Positions 20,650-32,137 are shown, numbered from the stretch's first letter. The stretch is 64,000 nt of DNA from Prorocentrum cordatum (GCA_963575745.1 CAUYUJ010014754.1:124501-188500); one strand, 5' to 3'. Translations and numbers: made by a program. The notes: a model not told the origin generated them from the letters alone.

Positions 20650-22852
20650 CATTGCCGCAGCCCTGCCTGCGTCGCATGCTGTCGTAATGTGTCCTCTCAT
20701 TTCATCCAGCGCCGTCTGGATGGCCACTTCTCCCCGGCACTTTCATTCCGCATGGCATCTGTCCAGCCACTGTCTCTCCAGAAGGTCGTGCGCCATGTCT
20801 ACGACGACGCTGGCATTCTGGCCACGTGCCCTGCCCAAAGCCACTCTGTCTCGCTTGCGATTGCACCCAATCCCGTATGCCAGCGCGATCGGCCAACACC
20901 CTGCTTTTGTGCGTCGTGTGAATGACCCACTGGTGCCACGCCTTGCCTGGTGCTCGCCGGAAGCCGCATATACGGCGCAACAGTTTGTTCTGGGTGGACT
21001 CCAACGCGCAGTATTATGCAGCTCTCGGCGTCCAGGAACAAGCCCCGTAGAGCATACAGCCCCCAACAGAAGAGTCGAACAGCTTCAGCCGCTTGAAGAC
21101 AGAAGCGCCATGATTCAAAATAAAAGATTCCATCGCCCAGAACTTCCTCCAAGCGATGCCTGTCCTGTGCTCGCTTTCCGCCCCGGTGATGTCAGACAGC
21201 GATAAGCAGTCCCCATAACTTCCAGATTGTCACCTTCTGAAAGCACGTTGACAGAGAAGCCTTCATCTAGGACCACGTCTCCTCGCACAACGCCACCTAC
21301 GCGATTTGTCTGCATGTTACACTTCGTTGGATGTAGTCTCCGCCCCCGCTTCGCCAGGGCTTCCCGGAGCATAAGCACCATGCGCTTCAGCGAGAGCCAC
21401 GATCTGGCCAGTAACGTTGCGTCGTCAGCAAAGACGTGCGTGAGACAAACGCCCCGCGCATATTGTCCGACCCAGGTGCCCTACTTGCGCCGCTGCCAGA
21501 CCACCTCCACCTCGCGGAGCAAGCTCGCCATCACCAGGTTGAACAGCACCGGTGATAAAGGGTCTCCTGGTCGTACCCCTCTCTGCACCTCGAACCGTTT
21601 GCTTTCGACCCTGGAGGCCAGCTTCGCGTACGCGGTCATCCTTCTGTGCAGTTTTCGCAAGACGCTCACCATGCAGATGTCCGCCCCCGTGCTGGTCAAG
21701 GCCTCGATAAGCTGGTCGCGGGAAACTCTGTCGAAAGCCTTCTCAACGTCCAGCGTGGCCACCCAGAGCTCCTCCCCCCACTCGGCCGACTTCTCTGCGA
21801 CCAACCGGAGAACGTGTAGAGCGTTGTCACAACCTCTGCCTTTGCGAAAGCCGTACTGCTCCTCTGTGAAGTAAGCCTCAATGGACTCCTGCATACGCAT
21901 ATGTAAAACGATACTGGAGAGCTTCGCCATCACTGGGGTCGTCGATATTGGTCTGTAGTTTGCTACATTTATCCTGACACCTTTTTTTGAGAATGACCGA
22001 TAAACGGGCTGTCTTCCAATCCGCAGGCGGCTCCCTTTTACTTTGGGTGAGGTTTGTGAAGTAGCTTGCCAGAGGGCAAATCAATCCTTCATGTCCTGTT
22101 CGCATCATCTCGGTAACTAGACCGTATGCTGCCCCTGTTCGTCCATTCGTCATACGCTTGAGAGCGGCGGATACTTCGTTGCAAGAGACTGGCGGCACCA
22201 GGTGTGGCGTATGCTGCTCCTCTGGGCGCGCTTTGTCGCAAGAGCCGCCCACGCTGCACAAGTCTTCGCAGAAACGAGCGAATGCTTCGGCGATGTCCTC
22301 GTCCCGCGTGACCTCCTGGCTGGTCGCCCCAAGAACTGCTCCAACCCTGTCGATGCCGGCGTGCCGTTGTTGCACCCGATGTAAAGCCTTTAAACCTTGT
22401 CCGTGTTCCACAGTTTCAATCATTTCCCGTGATTGTCGTAACCTCTTTTGGATAATGACCTACTCCTCTCTGGATCGCGTCTCCCGCCGAGCCTTGAACA
22501 AACTCTGGATGCACCAATTGTGTTCTTTTTTATTTTCAGCGTGGTGTCGCCTGCGGCCCGCGCCGAAACCACAATCAAGGCGTTCACTTGCGTCATTTTG
22601 TCGTGCCCTCCGGCGAGAGCGTCCGATGGCAATGCATGGAACTTCCCTGGCGTCCCGTTCTGGTCCAACTTCGGTTGCCATCCGCGCATCACCCGTGCTT
22701 TCCGACTCTGTGTGGGCATACCTATCGAGACAGACAAGTGGGTGAAGATAGTCCGGTGGTCTGACTTCCTGTTTGGATCTGTACACATGCCAACTTTCGC
22801 AACCTTCCCCGCCGGGTCAATAGGAACAAACAAGTAATCGATCTGTCGCAAC
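20650..22852 (-). mobile_element. Degenerate LINE (endonuclease C-term, RT, 3' end)
   Basis: Order on the minus strand: an AP-endonuclease-type C terminus next to the gap (QIDYLFVPIDPAG, then KSDHRTIFTHL with the catalytic S-D-H, about 22740-22845); a linker with CEDLCSVGG and AALKRMTNGRTGAAYGLVTE (about 22100-22420); reverse transcriptase at 21481-21933 with QYGFRKGRGCDNALHVLRLV, motif A ATLDVEKAFDRV and RGVRPGDPLSPVLFNLVMA; the FADD catalytic box at about 21400-21415, in a different frame from motif A; then ALAKRGRRLHPTKCNMQTN and a 3' region with LWAGHVARM (about 20810). Frameshifts near 22000, 21480 and 21110 break it. The 5' half is missing behind the gap. Affiliation is non-LTR, APE-bearing. 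Dead copy. Confidence 0.9.
21481..21933 (-). pseudogene. Reverse transcriptase core of the 20.6-22.9 kb LINE
   Basis: 150 codons are open in one frame. They include fingers (YGFRKGRGCDNALHV), motif A with the catalytic Asp (ATLDVEKAFDRVS) and the motif-B region (GVRPGDPLSPVLFNLVMA). The frame ends at WQRRK-stop, and the catalytic FADD box appears about 65 bases further on in another frame, so a frameshift separates the two catalytic Asp positions. The enzyme would copy element RNA at a nicked target site; this copy cannot make an intact protein. Confidence 0.9.
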
Positions 22853-22952
22853 NNNNNNNNNNNNNNNNNNNNNNNNNNNNNNNNNNNNNNNNNNNNNNNN
22901 NNNNNNNNNNNNNNNNNNNNNNNNNNNNNNNNNNNNNNNNNNNNNNNNNNNN
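22853..22952. other. Assembly gap, 100 N
   Basis: Exactly 100 N, a scaffold placeholder. LINE endonuclease sequence stops at its left edge and (CTC)n begins at its right edge, so the real missing length is unknown. Confidence 0.99.
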
Positions 22953-22999
22953 GTCCTCCTCCTCCTCCTCCTCCTTCTCCTCCACTCCAACTCATAGTG

Positions 23000-23620
23000 G
23001 TGGTGATGGTGGAAAACAGGCCCATCATGCGACTGGCGGGTTCCACGGAGCTCTCGCGCCCAGTCGGCCGCGGGCCAGGCTTGCGGGCCCGCCAGGGACT
23101 GCGGCACCATGCGGCGCCCAAACCCAGGAGATCCAGGGGGGGGGGGGGGGCAGCCCCGCGCGTATTCGGTGGCCCCACCTGCCGCGCCACTTCCCCCCGT
23201 GCCGCCCGAGGCGTGCCTTGGGCATAGACTCAGGGTCGCGGGCGGTTTCGTGGTGTGCACATCGTGTGGATGCTATACGCAAGGCGCGACCTGTGGTGGC
23301 CTTTTGCTGCCAGCGACCCGCGCGACCTCCATCTCCAGCCGAACACGCGGCAGCGCTTGGATTGGTTCTTGCGAGGCTCTCATTCCTCCGGCCCTAACTG
23401 GCGCGATTCCAGTCCATCGTGCCATCGATGTCGGCGACGAACTTCTGGCATGGCAAATGCTCGCGTGACCAGTTTGCGTGTGAGTAATGTGCGCAGTCAT
23501 CTCCAGTTGGACGCGGAGCGGACGCCCTGGCCGCGATGCTCGTTTGGGTCTTTGGGCCGCCTCCTCGCTTGTTTGGCGCACTCGGCGCGCGTGGCGCTCG
23601 CTTCGAGCTCGGTTCCCATT
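23000..23620. other. No gene assigned
   Basis: Two frames look partly protein-like on the plus strand (NRPIMRLAGSTELSRPVGRG at about 23010-23070; WMLYARRDLWWPFAASDPRD then LHLQPNTRQRLDWFLRG at about 23265-23375), but neither shows a known motif, and splice edges are not convincing. Confidence 0.3.
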
Positions 23621-23679
23621 AGCATCATTCTCGTCCTCCTCCGCCCCCTCCCCCTCCTCAATCTCCTCCTCCTCCTCCT

Positions 23680-23681
23680 CG

Positions 23682-23725
<44 letters not shown>

Positions 23726-23815
23726 GTCATCATCGTCATCATCGTCATCATCATCATGGCCATCATCATCAACATCATCATCATCATCATCATCATCGTC
23801 ACAACAATCATTAAA
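23680..23815. repeat. (ATC)n microsatellite
   Basis: ATC run with GTC interruptions. Similar arrays lie at 29715-29965 and 63560-63740. Confidence 0.96.
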
Positions 23816-24224
23816 ATCATTAGCATTACTTTCAGCATCGACCATCAGCATTGACCCCTCAAATGCGCCCCACCACGATGAACACACTGTGGTCATGTAG
23901 CAGCTTCAAATGTTCAAGGGCTTCTGCGGCAGCCGTCGGGGCGACCCTCAAGAGCAGGTTATGGTTGCAATGATTTCTCTTCTTCCCCCCCCCCTCACAG
24001 TTGAACGATTGCCTCCGCAAGTTCCGCCGCGATTCAGCTAGCACAGCGGCACAGCGCGCATCAGCGAGCAGGTTTGTAGTGGGCTCCAAAGGCTTGGCAG
24101 GCACGAGCGGCTGAAGCGAACGACGGGGGGGGAGTTCGGCGGAAACGGTCAGGCGCCGCCCCTCCCTCCTCCAAGGAAGGAGGAGGAGAAGGAGGTTGAC
24201 GCGGTGGGGTCGGAGAGAGGACGA

Positions 24225-24302
24225 AAAGGGGAGGAGGAGGAGGAGGAGGAGGAGGAGGAGGAGGAGGAGGAGGAGGAGGAGGAGGAGGAGGAGGAGGAGG
24301 AG
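24225..24302. repeat. (GGA)n microsatellite
   Basis: Pure GGA run of about 78 bp. Confidence 0.96.
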
Positions 24303-24337
24303 AGGGAGGAGGGCGTATGGCGGGCGACGGAGGGATA

Positions 24338-24475
24338 GGAGTTCTTGGATCTCCGCCGGGCTCCCCTGGCGTCGCTTCCGGCGCCGCCCCTGGCGCGCTC
24401 CGCGCGCCAGGGAGGGGTGTCCAGCGCCGATCCAAGAAGTCCGCGCGAGACTCCGAAAGTTCTTGCTTATGCTAT
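24338..24475. mobile_element. Degenerate copy of the GCATAAACATAAAC TIR family
   Basis: TTCTTGGATCTCCGCCGG...CCTGGCGCGCTCCGCGCGCC...GATCCAAGAAGTCCGCGCG...TTCTTGCTTATGC follows the order of 9665-9831. Confidence 0.65.
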
Positions 24476-24499
24476 TTGTTCCTCTTCGAAAAGCCGCAC

Positions 24500-25270
24500 C
24501 TACCAGAGTAGCGACTTTCTTGTGTTGTGTCGTGACGTGCGTGCGAAGCTGCTGGCGAGCGCGATGGCCCGTAGGGCTGGCGGCACACTCCTGTCCTCCT
24601 GCTCCTCCCATCGGCGGGCGGCGCGCGTGTTTGTGGCGGCACCGCGGCGCCGCGGCGAAAGCTGTGTAACGGTGTCGCCGCGCAGTGGCGTCGTGGTGAC
24701 GGCGTGCGGAGCCTATCGTGAGAGGCTGCGAAAAGGATGTGGGTGTTTTGCGCACGAGCACGTCCGAAAATGCATGAATTCGCGCAAAGATACATGAGTT
24801 TTCTTAAAAGCGCACGGGCTTGCGTTAACGTGTACGAGCTCGTCTAAAAGTGCGCGAGCGCTACTAACAGTGCACGAGTTCGCTCAACAATGCGCGAGCT
24901 CGCCTCTGCGAGGTTGGCTTGTGCCGCGTTCCAGGCTTGCCAGCGGTGGCAGACATGGTGTGGGGATGTTCAGCGGACGAAATGTGTGAGTACGTTGTGG
25001 CCGCATTGCGCAATACTTCTGATACGGTCACGATTAGGGTGTAGGATTGTCCTTGGTCAGTTGTATATTCATCATGTATGAACAACTGCGAGTTAAGTGC
25101 ACATCAGATGTGACGGAGTGTTGAGTTTAGAGTGGAGTTGGGCTCGGTTGTCGTGGCGTCGCGGTCTCGTAGTGTCGTCGCGTGGCGGTGTTGCAGTGGT
25201 GCAGTGTCGTGCCCTGGTGTCGTGATGTTGCCTCCTGGATTGGCTGTAACTCAATTGGTCATGGGCCGAT
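24500..25270. other. No gene seen
   Basis: No convincing frame. 24760-24900 reiterates CGAGTTCG/GCACGAGC-type words around GTGCACGAG. Confidence 0.4.
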
Positions 25271-25275
25271 ATTCA

Positions 25276-25500
25276 GAGCCCCGAATCATCAGGGGTAACT
25301 CGGGTCAGGGATAACTCGGGTTCGGTTTTCGGGATTCCGAACCCGAGTTACCCCGGACCCGAGTTACCCCGATAACTCGGGCCCCGCAGAGCCCGAAGCA
25401 TCAGGGGTAACTCGGGTCAGGGATAACTCGGGTTCCTTTTTCGGGAATCCAAACCCGAGTTACCCCGGACCCGAGTTACCCCGGATAACTCGGGCTCCCA
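25276..25500. repeat. Two tandem ~113-bp hairpin units
   Basis: Each unit (from 25276 and 25389) reads GGGTAACTCGGGTCAGGGAT, AACTCGGGTT, a 15-base loop around TTTTCGGGA, then the complement AACCCGAGTTACCCCGGACC and CGAGTTACCCC. The result is a near-perfect stem of about 35 bp, duplicated. Confidence 0.85.
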
Positions 25501-25764
25501 AGATATGAGACACAATGCGATTGAGTTGCCGTTTCATTGTGAATCAGTTTTGCGAGTCATGTGTTAAACCATATGTGGGCCAAGTGTCTACCAGCCATCG
25601 CCCGATTGTAAACCTGGTGTTGATCCATTACCGTCTGTCCTCATGCGTGTCCTGACATGAGGCGAGCCTGCTGTGTCCAACGATGCCGCACGCAATAGCA
25701 GCATGCCAGCATAGCGAAACCGGCAGTTGCAAATCATCGCATATCGGGAGCCTTGAGACGGGGG

Positions 25765-26000
25765 TCAATGCAAACGGGGGTCAGCCACGGCACCGGATCC
25801 TGCAGGATCCTGCGAAGATCCCCTCTGGCTGACCCGGGTTAGCGAGCCGCTCGTGGCCGCGAGGCGGCCGCACATATTGGCTGACCCAGGTTTGCGAAAA
25901 CCTGCGTTGCAGTTTTTTTTTCCTGCATTGCAGTTTTTGGTTTCCTGCTGACCCGGGTCTGGACTGACCCGGGTCAGAAGATCCCCGAGCATAACTTGAC
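25765..26000. repeat. CTGACCCGGGT motif cluster
   Basis: GGCTGACCCGGGTT, GGCTGACCCAGGTT, TGCTGACCCGGGTC and ACTGACCCGGGTC at irregular spacing, with a duplicated TGCGTTGCAGTTTTT/TGCATTGCAGTTTTT block. No coding signal. Confidence 0.6.
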
Positions 26001-26219
26001 GAGTACGGACGGGAAAGTAGAGGGTCCATTCGGGGATTGACATTTTTTCGCAGCATCTCTGAGCATTCTCCTCCACGTGTTCCTCCCCGTCATCCTTGGC
26101 TCAAGGACCGGATTGGCTCTCCAGGCAGATTGCCGCTGCCCCCTCCTCCTCCTCCTCGGGCTCCGTCCTCCTTCTACCTCGTCTCCTTCTCGTTTTGTTG
26201 TGTTGTTTGTTATTTAGTT

Positions 26220-26645
26220 CGTCTTCCTCTCTCCCTCTCTCTAAATATATGTGCGTTGTTTGTTTCCCTCTCTCTCTATAGCTTGTTGTCTCTCTCTCTC
26301 TCTACATATATATTGCTCTCTCTCTATATGTATCCTTTTCCCTCCCTTCTCTCTCTATCTATGTGGGCACTCGTACTTATCTCTGTCTCTCTCCTATATC
26401 TTCTCCCTCTACATATATGTACCCTGCCATACGCGTGTTCTCTCTATCTCTCTCACTCTAGCTCTCTCGTTTCCTGTATGTCGCTCCCTCCTCTCTCTTT
26501 CGTTCTCTTTCTCTCTCTCTCTCTCTCTTTCACTCTCTCTTTATATTTATATGGATCCTCTCTCCTCTCTCACTGTCTCTCTCTCCCCTCTCTCTCGTCT
26601 CTGCTTTTTTTTTGTTTCTCTCTCTCTCTCTTTCTCTCTTTCTTT
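26220..26645. repeat. Polypyrimidine (CT)n tract
   Basis: About 420 bp of CTCTCTCT with TATA interruptions. Ser/Leu-rich frames are artefacts. Confidence 0.95.
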
Positions 26646-26719
26646 ATCGCGCACTGACTGAGACACAGTCCGCGCATACCACGTGGTCGGACACATTCCG
26701 CGCATGCCATCAGCCGAGC

Positions 26720-27990
26720 ACCAAGGGCCGCAAGCGGAACGTCAAGAGGCACCACTTGGGCCGCGAGTGCCGCAGACTGAGGTACGAGGATCACGGGCCG
26801 AGCTCCTACAGCTGCCAGCAGGGCTACGAGGGCCAACTGCTGAGCTACGGGAACCGCCGGCTGAGCTGCGAGGGCCACTGGCTGAGCTACGGGGGCCGCA
26901 AGCAGAGCTTCGAGAGCCATCAGCGAGGCCACCAACAGTGCGACGAGCCCCACCTGCTGAGCTACGGGGGGGCACGTGCTGATCTACCAGGACCACCCGC
27001 TGATTTACGGGGGCCGCAGCCTGATCTCAGGGCAGCACGCAGAGGCCCGAATGCATCCACCTGTTCAGGGAGAGCTTCCAGCGGAGCTGCGAGGGCAACG
27101 GGCTGAGCTGCTGCAGCCACAGCCTGGGCCCCGAGCGCCAGCAGCAGGGCCACGAGGGCCCCCTGCAGACCGACGATGCTCAACGGCTGAGCTGCCAGGG
27201 CCACCTGCTGAGCCACCGGCGAGGGCCACCAGAGCAGAGCTGCGAGGGCCACCGGCGAGGGCCACCAGCGGAGTTACGACTGCCACGTGCAGGGCCGCGC
27301 GGGCAACCAGCGGAGCTACTGGTGCCACCGCTTGAGTTACGAGGGCCCGAGCTGGCTATCCCAGCCACCAGCTGAGCAACGACGGCCAAGAGGGACCCCA
27401 AGTGAGCTGCTGGGGCCACCCGCTGAGCGAGGTGGCCCACCACCGCCAGAACTACGAGGACCACCTGCTGATCGACGGCGGCGGCAAGCGGAGCTCAGAG
27501 GAGGACCACAAGCTGAGCCACGAAGCAAAAGTGGGCTACGAGGGCAGCCGGCTGATCGACCAGGGCCATCTAATTGTCTACGAGGGGACGCAACCTGAGT
27601 TGCGAGATCAGCAAGCAGGCCTCCGAGGGCCACCAGCTCGGCCACGAACGCCTCCAGCGGCGCTCCCCTGGCCGCAAGCTGAGCTACGGCGGTCACAGGC
27701 AGGACTCCGAGAGCCACCAGCACAGCTACGAGGGTCACGAGCCGAACAACGATGTAGACAAGCTGATTTACGAGAGTCACAAGCTGTGCTACGAGGGCCA
27801 CATGCAGAGCCATGAGAGCCTCATCGTATCATACCAGGGCCACCTGCTGATCTACGAAAGCCACCAGCAATGCCACGAGGGCCACCAGCTTAGCTGCAAG
27901 GGCCACGAACTGAGCTACGAGAGCCACAGGCAGCGCCAGGCGGACAACCAGCTGACCTATTAGGGCCACCAGCTGAATTACGAGGGCCAC
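26720..27990 (+). repeat. 21-bp degenerate minisatellite, ~60 units
   Basis: The unit is close to GAGCTACGAGGGCCACCAGCT and varies at many sites. In the best plus frame (27574-27963) it reads as a seven-residue repeat E-G/S-H-x-L-x-Y (ESHKLCY, EGHMQSH, QGHLLIY, ESHQQCH, EGHQLSC, KGHELSY). Because 21 is divisible by three, several frames remain open on both strands, including Leu/Val-rich ones on the minus strand. The longest Y-E-G-H frame opens within the array, with no obvious upstream exon. I treat it as a satellite, with a small chance that it encodes a repeat protein. Confidence 0.85.
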
Positions 27991-28429
27991 GAGACGAACA
28001 CCAAGGCCCGTGGAAGGCCCGGACACCCAAACAGCCGATCGCCGTGAGAGACTTTGCGGAGGGCAAGTTCGACAGGAGTATTTCGAGCGCGCGGTGCTGG
28101 AACTGAGCGTCCATACCTTGAAAGTCTGCTGGGCTGGTGGGTTGGAGGATAGCGCCCCCCGTTACGTCATCCGCAGTGAACCGCAGTAGACGAGACCATC
28201 TAGCCAGAAGCTGGGAGAGCTGACCATGAACAAGACCTGCCGCAGCAGTGCGCTCAAGGCCAGATCACTGGGCACGTCGGCTAGATCAGCGGAGGCGCGT
28301 TGAAAATCCTCCTGGTGGCCATCTGAACGCCCCCGCAGCCCAATCTTTCCTTCCTGTTCAGCAGGAGAGGCTGCGGCGCGCGTGGTGGATCGGGATCGAC
28401 GCTTTCTGCCCCCGCGGAGGAGCTCCCGA

Positions 28430-28682
28430 TGGAGGGGGGGAGGTGCAGGGAGGCGGCAGAAAAGAAGGGAGGGGGAGGAGAAAGAGGAGGAGAATGAGGG
28501 AGGAGAAGCTGGAGAGAGTCCTTTCCTTCTCAGCCTCCCTCTCCTCCTCCACCTCCCCTGCCTCCCTCCCCCTTCTTCCCTCCCTCGCTCCTTCCCTCCC
28601 TCCGCCGCCCCCCCCCCTATCCTGCCTCATCTTCTCCCTCCTTCCCTCCCTCCCTCCCTCCCTCCCTCCCTCCCTCCCTCCA
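28430..28682. repeat. Purine then (CCTC)n pyrimidine tracts
   Basis: GGAGG-rich at 28430-28510, then CCTCC-rich ending in a CCCT tetranucleotide run to 28682, directly before the candidate first exon of the PLD-like gene. Confidence 0.9.
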
Positions 28683-28800
28683 ATGGCGGGTTGGGCCACC
28701 GCCCCGCCGCCGCGCCGCGGTTCCGCTGCGCGCGGGCGGGCGTTGTTGAGCCTTGTGGCGGTGGTCGCCGCGGTCGCGCCGGCGGGGCGGGGATGGCGGC
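28683..28800 (+). CDS. Candidate first exon of the PLD3/4-like gene (signal anchor)
   Basis: The ATG at 28683 opens MAGWATAPPPRRGSAARGRA followed by the hydrophobic LLSLVAVVAAVAPAGRG, stopping at 28803. A basic segment followed by one hydrophobic helix is what a type II signal-anchored PLD3/PLD4 protein has at its N terminus, and the next recognised exon of that gene lies downstream on the same strand. A donor cannot be fixed: GCG-GTGACG at 28800 has the wrong phase for the next exon, while GC donors such as CCG-GCGGGG at 28779-28782 fit. The link to the other exons is inference; the frame could also be a GC-rich chance ORF. Confidence 0.35.
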
Positions 28801-29480
28801 GGTGACGGCGGTGGCGACGGCGAGGACGGACAGGACGGCGACGACAGGACGGCGACGGCGACGACGACGACGACGGCGACGGTCACGGGGACGGCGGCGG
28901 CGACGGCGAGGACGACGACGACGAAGACGACGTCGACGATGGCGAGGTCTACGACGATGGCGAGGTCTACGGCAACGAGGAAACGGTAAAGTTGGAAGGG
29001 GTGGGCGAAAAGGAGGAGGGCGGACGGGGAGGAGGAGGAGGAGGAGGAGGAGGAGGAGGAGGAGGAGGAAGAGGAGGAGGAGGAGGTTTAACGCCACATG
29101 CTGTTGCATGAGGTCCGCGCAACGTCAAAAGGAGGAGGAGGAGGAGAAGGAGGAGGAGGACGAGAAGGAGTAGGACGAGGAGGAGCGGGAGATGGTGCGG
29201 GGAGCGGGAGCAGTAGAAGTGGAAAAGGGAGGAAAAGGGAGGAAAAGGAGGAGGAGGAGGAGGAGGAGGAGGAGGAGGAGGAGGAGGAGGGAGGAAGGGA
29301 GGAGGAGGAGGAGGAAAAGCAGGAAGAGGAGGAGGAGGAGGAGGAAAAGGAGGAGGAGGAGGAGGAGAAGGGGAAAACATGAAGGCGGAGGAGGAGGAGG
29401 AAGGGGAGGAGGAGGAGGAGGAGGTGGAGGATGAGGAGAAGGAGGAATACGACGCGGACGAGGAATGAGCAGGGGGATAG
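28801..29480. repeat. (GAC)n and (GGA)n tracts
   Basis: GAC/GGC trinucleotides at 28801-28985, GGA runs at 29030-29090 and 29130-29455. A short unique piece (ACGCCACATGCTGTTGCATG) interrupts at 29090. Confidence 0.95.
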
Positions 29481-29714
29481 GGAGGCACGGGGATGGAAGA
29501 CAAGACAGATGCGGAGGATCAGGAAAGAGTGCGAGGGGGGATTTGCGGAGGAGGTCCCAGCGTGCGCAGGGTGTGTCCCAACCATTCTCTGGTGTTGGGT
29601 CCTCGTTTTGAAGAGACAGCGCCCCGCGTCTCCCTCACTCCTTCCTCCTCCCCTCCTCTGTCCTTCCCCTTTCCGTCCCTGCCTCTGCCTTCCGCGTGTC
29701 ATCGTCGCCGTCAG

Positions 29715-29727
29715 CATCATCACCACC

Positions 29728-29788
<61 letters not shown>

Positions 29789-29795
29789 CCATCAC

Positions 29796-29865
<70 letters not shown>

Positions 29866-29965
29866 GTTTTCATCATCATCATCATCAGCAGCATCATCAG
29901 CATCATCATTACATCATGCTGTAATCATCATTATCATCACTATCATCATCATTATCACCACCATC
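29715..29965. repeat. (CAT)n microsatellite
   Basis: CAC then CAT/ATC run of about 250 bp with few interruptions. Poly-His, Ser, Ile and Met frames are artefacts. Confidence 0.97.
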
Positions 29966-29974
29966 ACCCATCTC

Positions 29975-31395
29975 GACACACCCCTCGCACGGTTCGTCGC
30001 CTCATGGGGAGCTCCACCGAAGGCCTCAGGGGATGCGTCCACATGCGCCCCGCGCCCATTTCGGCACACCCTCACACGTGTCGTGGCCTCATGGGGAGCT
30101 CCACCGAAAAGGCCCCAGTGGCTGCGTCCACATGCATTCCGCGCCCATGTCGGCACACCCCTCACACGGTTAGTGATTTCATGGGGACCTCCATCGAAGG
30201 CCTTGGTGGTTGCGTCCACATGCGTCCCCGCCACAGATTTCGGCACACGTTTCGTGGCCTCATAAGGAGCTCCATCGAAGGCCGCAGTGGCTGTGACCAG
30301 AGGCGTCCCCGCCGCACATTTCGCACACCCCTCGCACGTTCCGTGGCCCCATGGGGAGCGCCACCGAAAGCCCCAGCGGCTGCGTCCACATGCGTCCCCG
30401 CCACAGATTTCGGCACAGCCCTCACACGCTTCGTGGCCCCGCAGGGAGCTCCACCGACGGCACCAGTGGCTGCGTCCACGTGCGTCCCGCGCCCATTTTG
30501 GCACTATTCTTACACGGTTCGTGGTCCCATAGGGAGCTCCGCCGAAGGCCCCAGTTGTTGCGTCCGCATGCGTCCCCGCCACAGATTTCGGCACTCCCCT
30601 CACTCGTTTCGTGGCCTCATGGGGAGCTCCACCGAAGGCCTTGGTGGTTGCGTCCACATACGTCCCGCGCCCATTTCGGCACACCTCTCACGCGGTTCGT
30701 GGCCACGTAGGGAGCTCCACCGAGGGCCCCAGTTGATGCGTCCACATACGTCCCGCGCCCATTTCGGCACACCTCTCACGCGGTTCGTGGCCACATAGGG
30801 AGCTCCACCGACGGCACCAGTGCGTGCGTCCACATGCGTCCCGCGCCCATTTCGGCACACCCTGACACGTCTCGTGGTCCCATAGGGAGCTCCAACGAAG
30901 ACCCCAGTGGCTGCGTCCACATGCGTCTCCGCCACAGATTTCGGCACTCCCCTCATACGTTTCGTGGCCCCATAGGGAGCTCCACCAAAGGCCGCCCTGG
31001 TTGCGTCCACATGCGTCCCGCGCCCTTGTCGGCACAGCCTTCACACGCTTCGTGGCCCCATTGGGAGCTCCACCGAAGGCCCCAGTGGCTGCATGCACAT
31101 GCGACTCCGCCACCCGTTTCGGTACACCTCTCACACGGTTCGTGGCCACATAGGGAGCTCCACCGAGGGCCCCAGTGGTTGCATCCACATGCGTCCCGCG
31201 CCCATTTCGGCACACCCCTCACGCGGCTCGTGGTCCCATAGGGAGCTCCGCCGAAGGCCCCAGTGGCTGTGACCACAGGCGTCCCCGCCGCACATTTCGC
31301 ACACCCCTCGCACGTTTTGTGGCCCCATGGGGAGCGCCACCGAAAGACCCAGCGGCTGCGCTCACATGCGTCCCCGCCACAGATTGGAGAGGCCT
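29975..31395 (+). repeat. ~88-bp satellite, 16 copies
   Basis: GGGAGCTCCACCGAAGGCC begins units at 30007, 30094, 30184, 30264, 30354, 30444, 30532, 30622, 30710, 30798, 30885, 30975, 31063, 31153, 31241 and 31330. Spacings are mostly 87-88 or 90. Units also share GCTGCGTCCACATGCGTC, then either CCGCGCCCATTTCGGCACAC or CCCGCCACAGATTTCGGCAC. These two length classes partly alternate. It lies in the proposed first intron of the PLD-like gene. Confidence 0.97.
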
Positions 31396-31435
31396 GACGG
31401 CCGGTGCCGCCGACCCCAATCGAAATGGCTAGGAG

Positions 31436-31990
31436 TGGGGGGAGGAAGCGGAGGAGGAGGAGGAGGAGGAGGAGGAGGAGGAGGAGAAGGAGAAGGAGGA
31501 GGAGCAGGAGGAGGAGGAGGAGGAGAAGGAGGAGGAGAAGGAGGAGGAGAAGGAGGAGGAAGAGGAGGAGGAGGAGGAGGAGGAGGAAGTGCATCCTTTG
31601 TGTGCCCGCTCGAAGAAAGTGCGCCCCGGGAGTGTGATATTCTGACTTGGGACTTGGGACGTGCTCCCGGAAGAGGAAGAAGTGCATCTCGGGCGTGCCC
31701 GCTCGAGGAAAATGCGCCCTAGGGGGGTGGTATTTTGACTCGGGGCCCGCTCCCGGGACGCCTCTGCGGGAGGAGGAGGAGGAGGAGGAGGAGGAGGAGA
31801 AGGAGGAGAGGAGCAGGAGGAGGAGGAGGAGGAGGAGGAAAAGGAGGAGGAGGAGGACCAGGAGGAGGAGGAAGTGCATCCCGTGCGTGCCCGCTCGAGG
31901 AAAGTGCGCCCCGGCGGGCGTCGTATCTGCCCCGGGCCCCCCCCCCCCTCCCCCCCCCCCCTGCGGGGAAGGGATCAAAGGGAAGGGGCT
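31436..31990. repeat. (GGA)n with three interspersed ~80-bp units
   Basis: GGA runs alternate with a unit GAAGTGCATCC-TGTGCCCGCTCGA-GAAAGTGCGCCCC that occurs at 31586, 31679 and 31870, each followed by a TATT/TCTGACT variant. Confidence 0.85.
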
Positions 31991-32137
31991 TCCCTTCGAC
32001 TCCACTACGACGTCGTTTAATTTCGCTTTGGATAGCGCGCTTGAGGAGGAGAGCCCTGGGAGGGGGAGAACGGAGACGACGGAGACGACGAGTCGAACGG
32101 AGAAGCCCCTCACACACGCCGACAGGGTCGGCGGATT

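Noticed and set aside
26096-26661. Ser/Leu-rich membrane-like frames
   Set aside because: Read from a (CT)n polypyrimidine tract; the hydrophobicity is a by-product of CTC/TCT codons.
29431-30798. 455-codon frame rich in Ile, His and GSSTEG
   Set aside because: Runs through a CAT microsatellite into the 88-bp satellite. Composition changes with the repeat and not with any domain.
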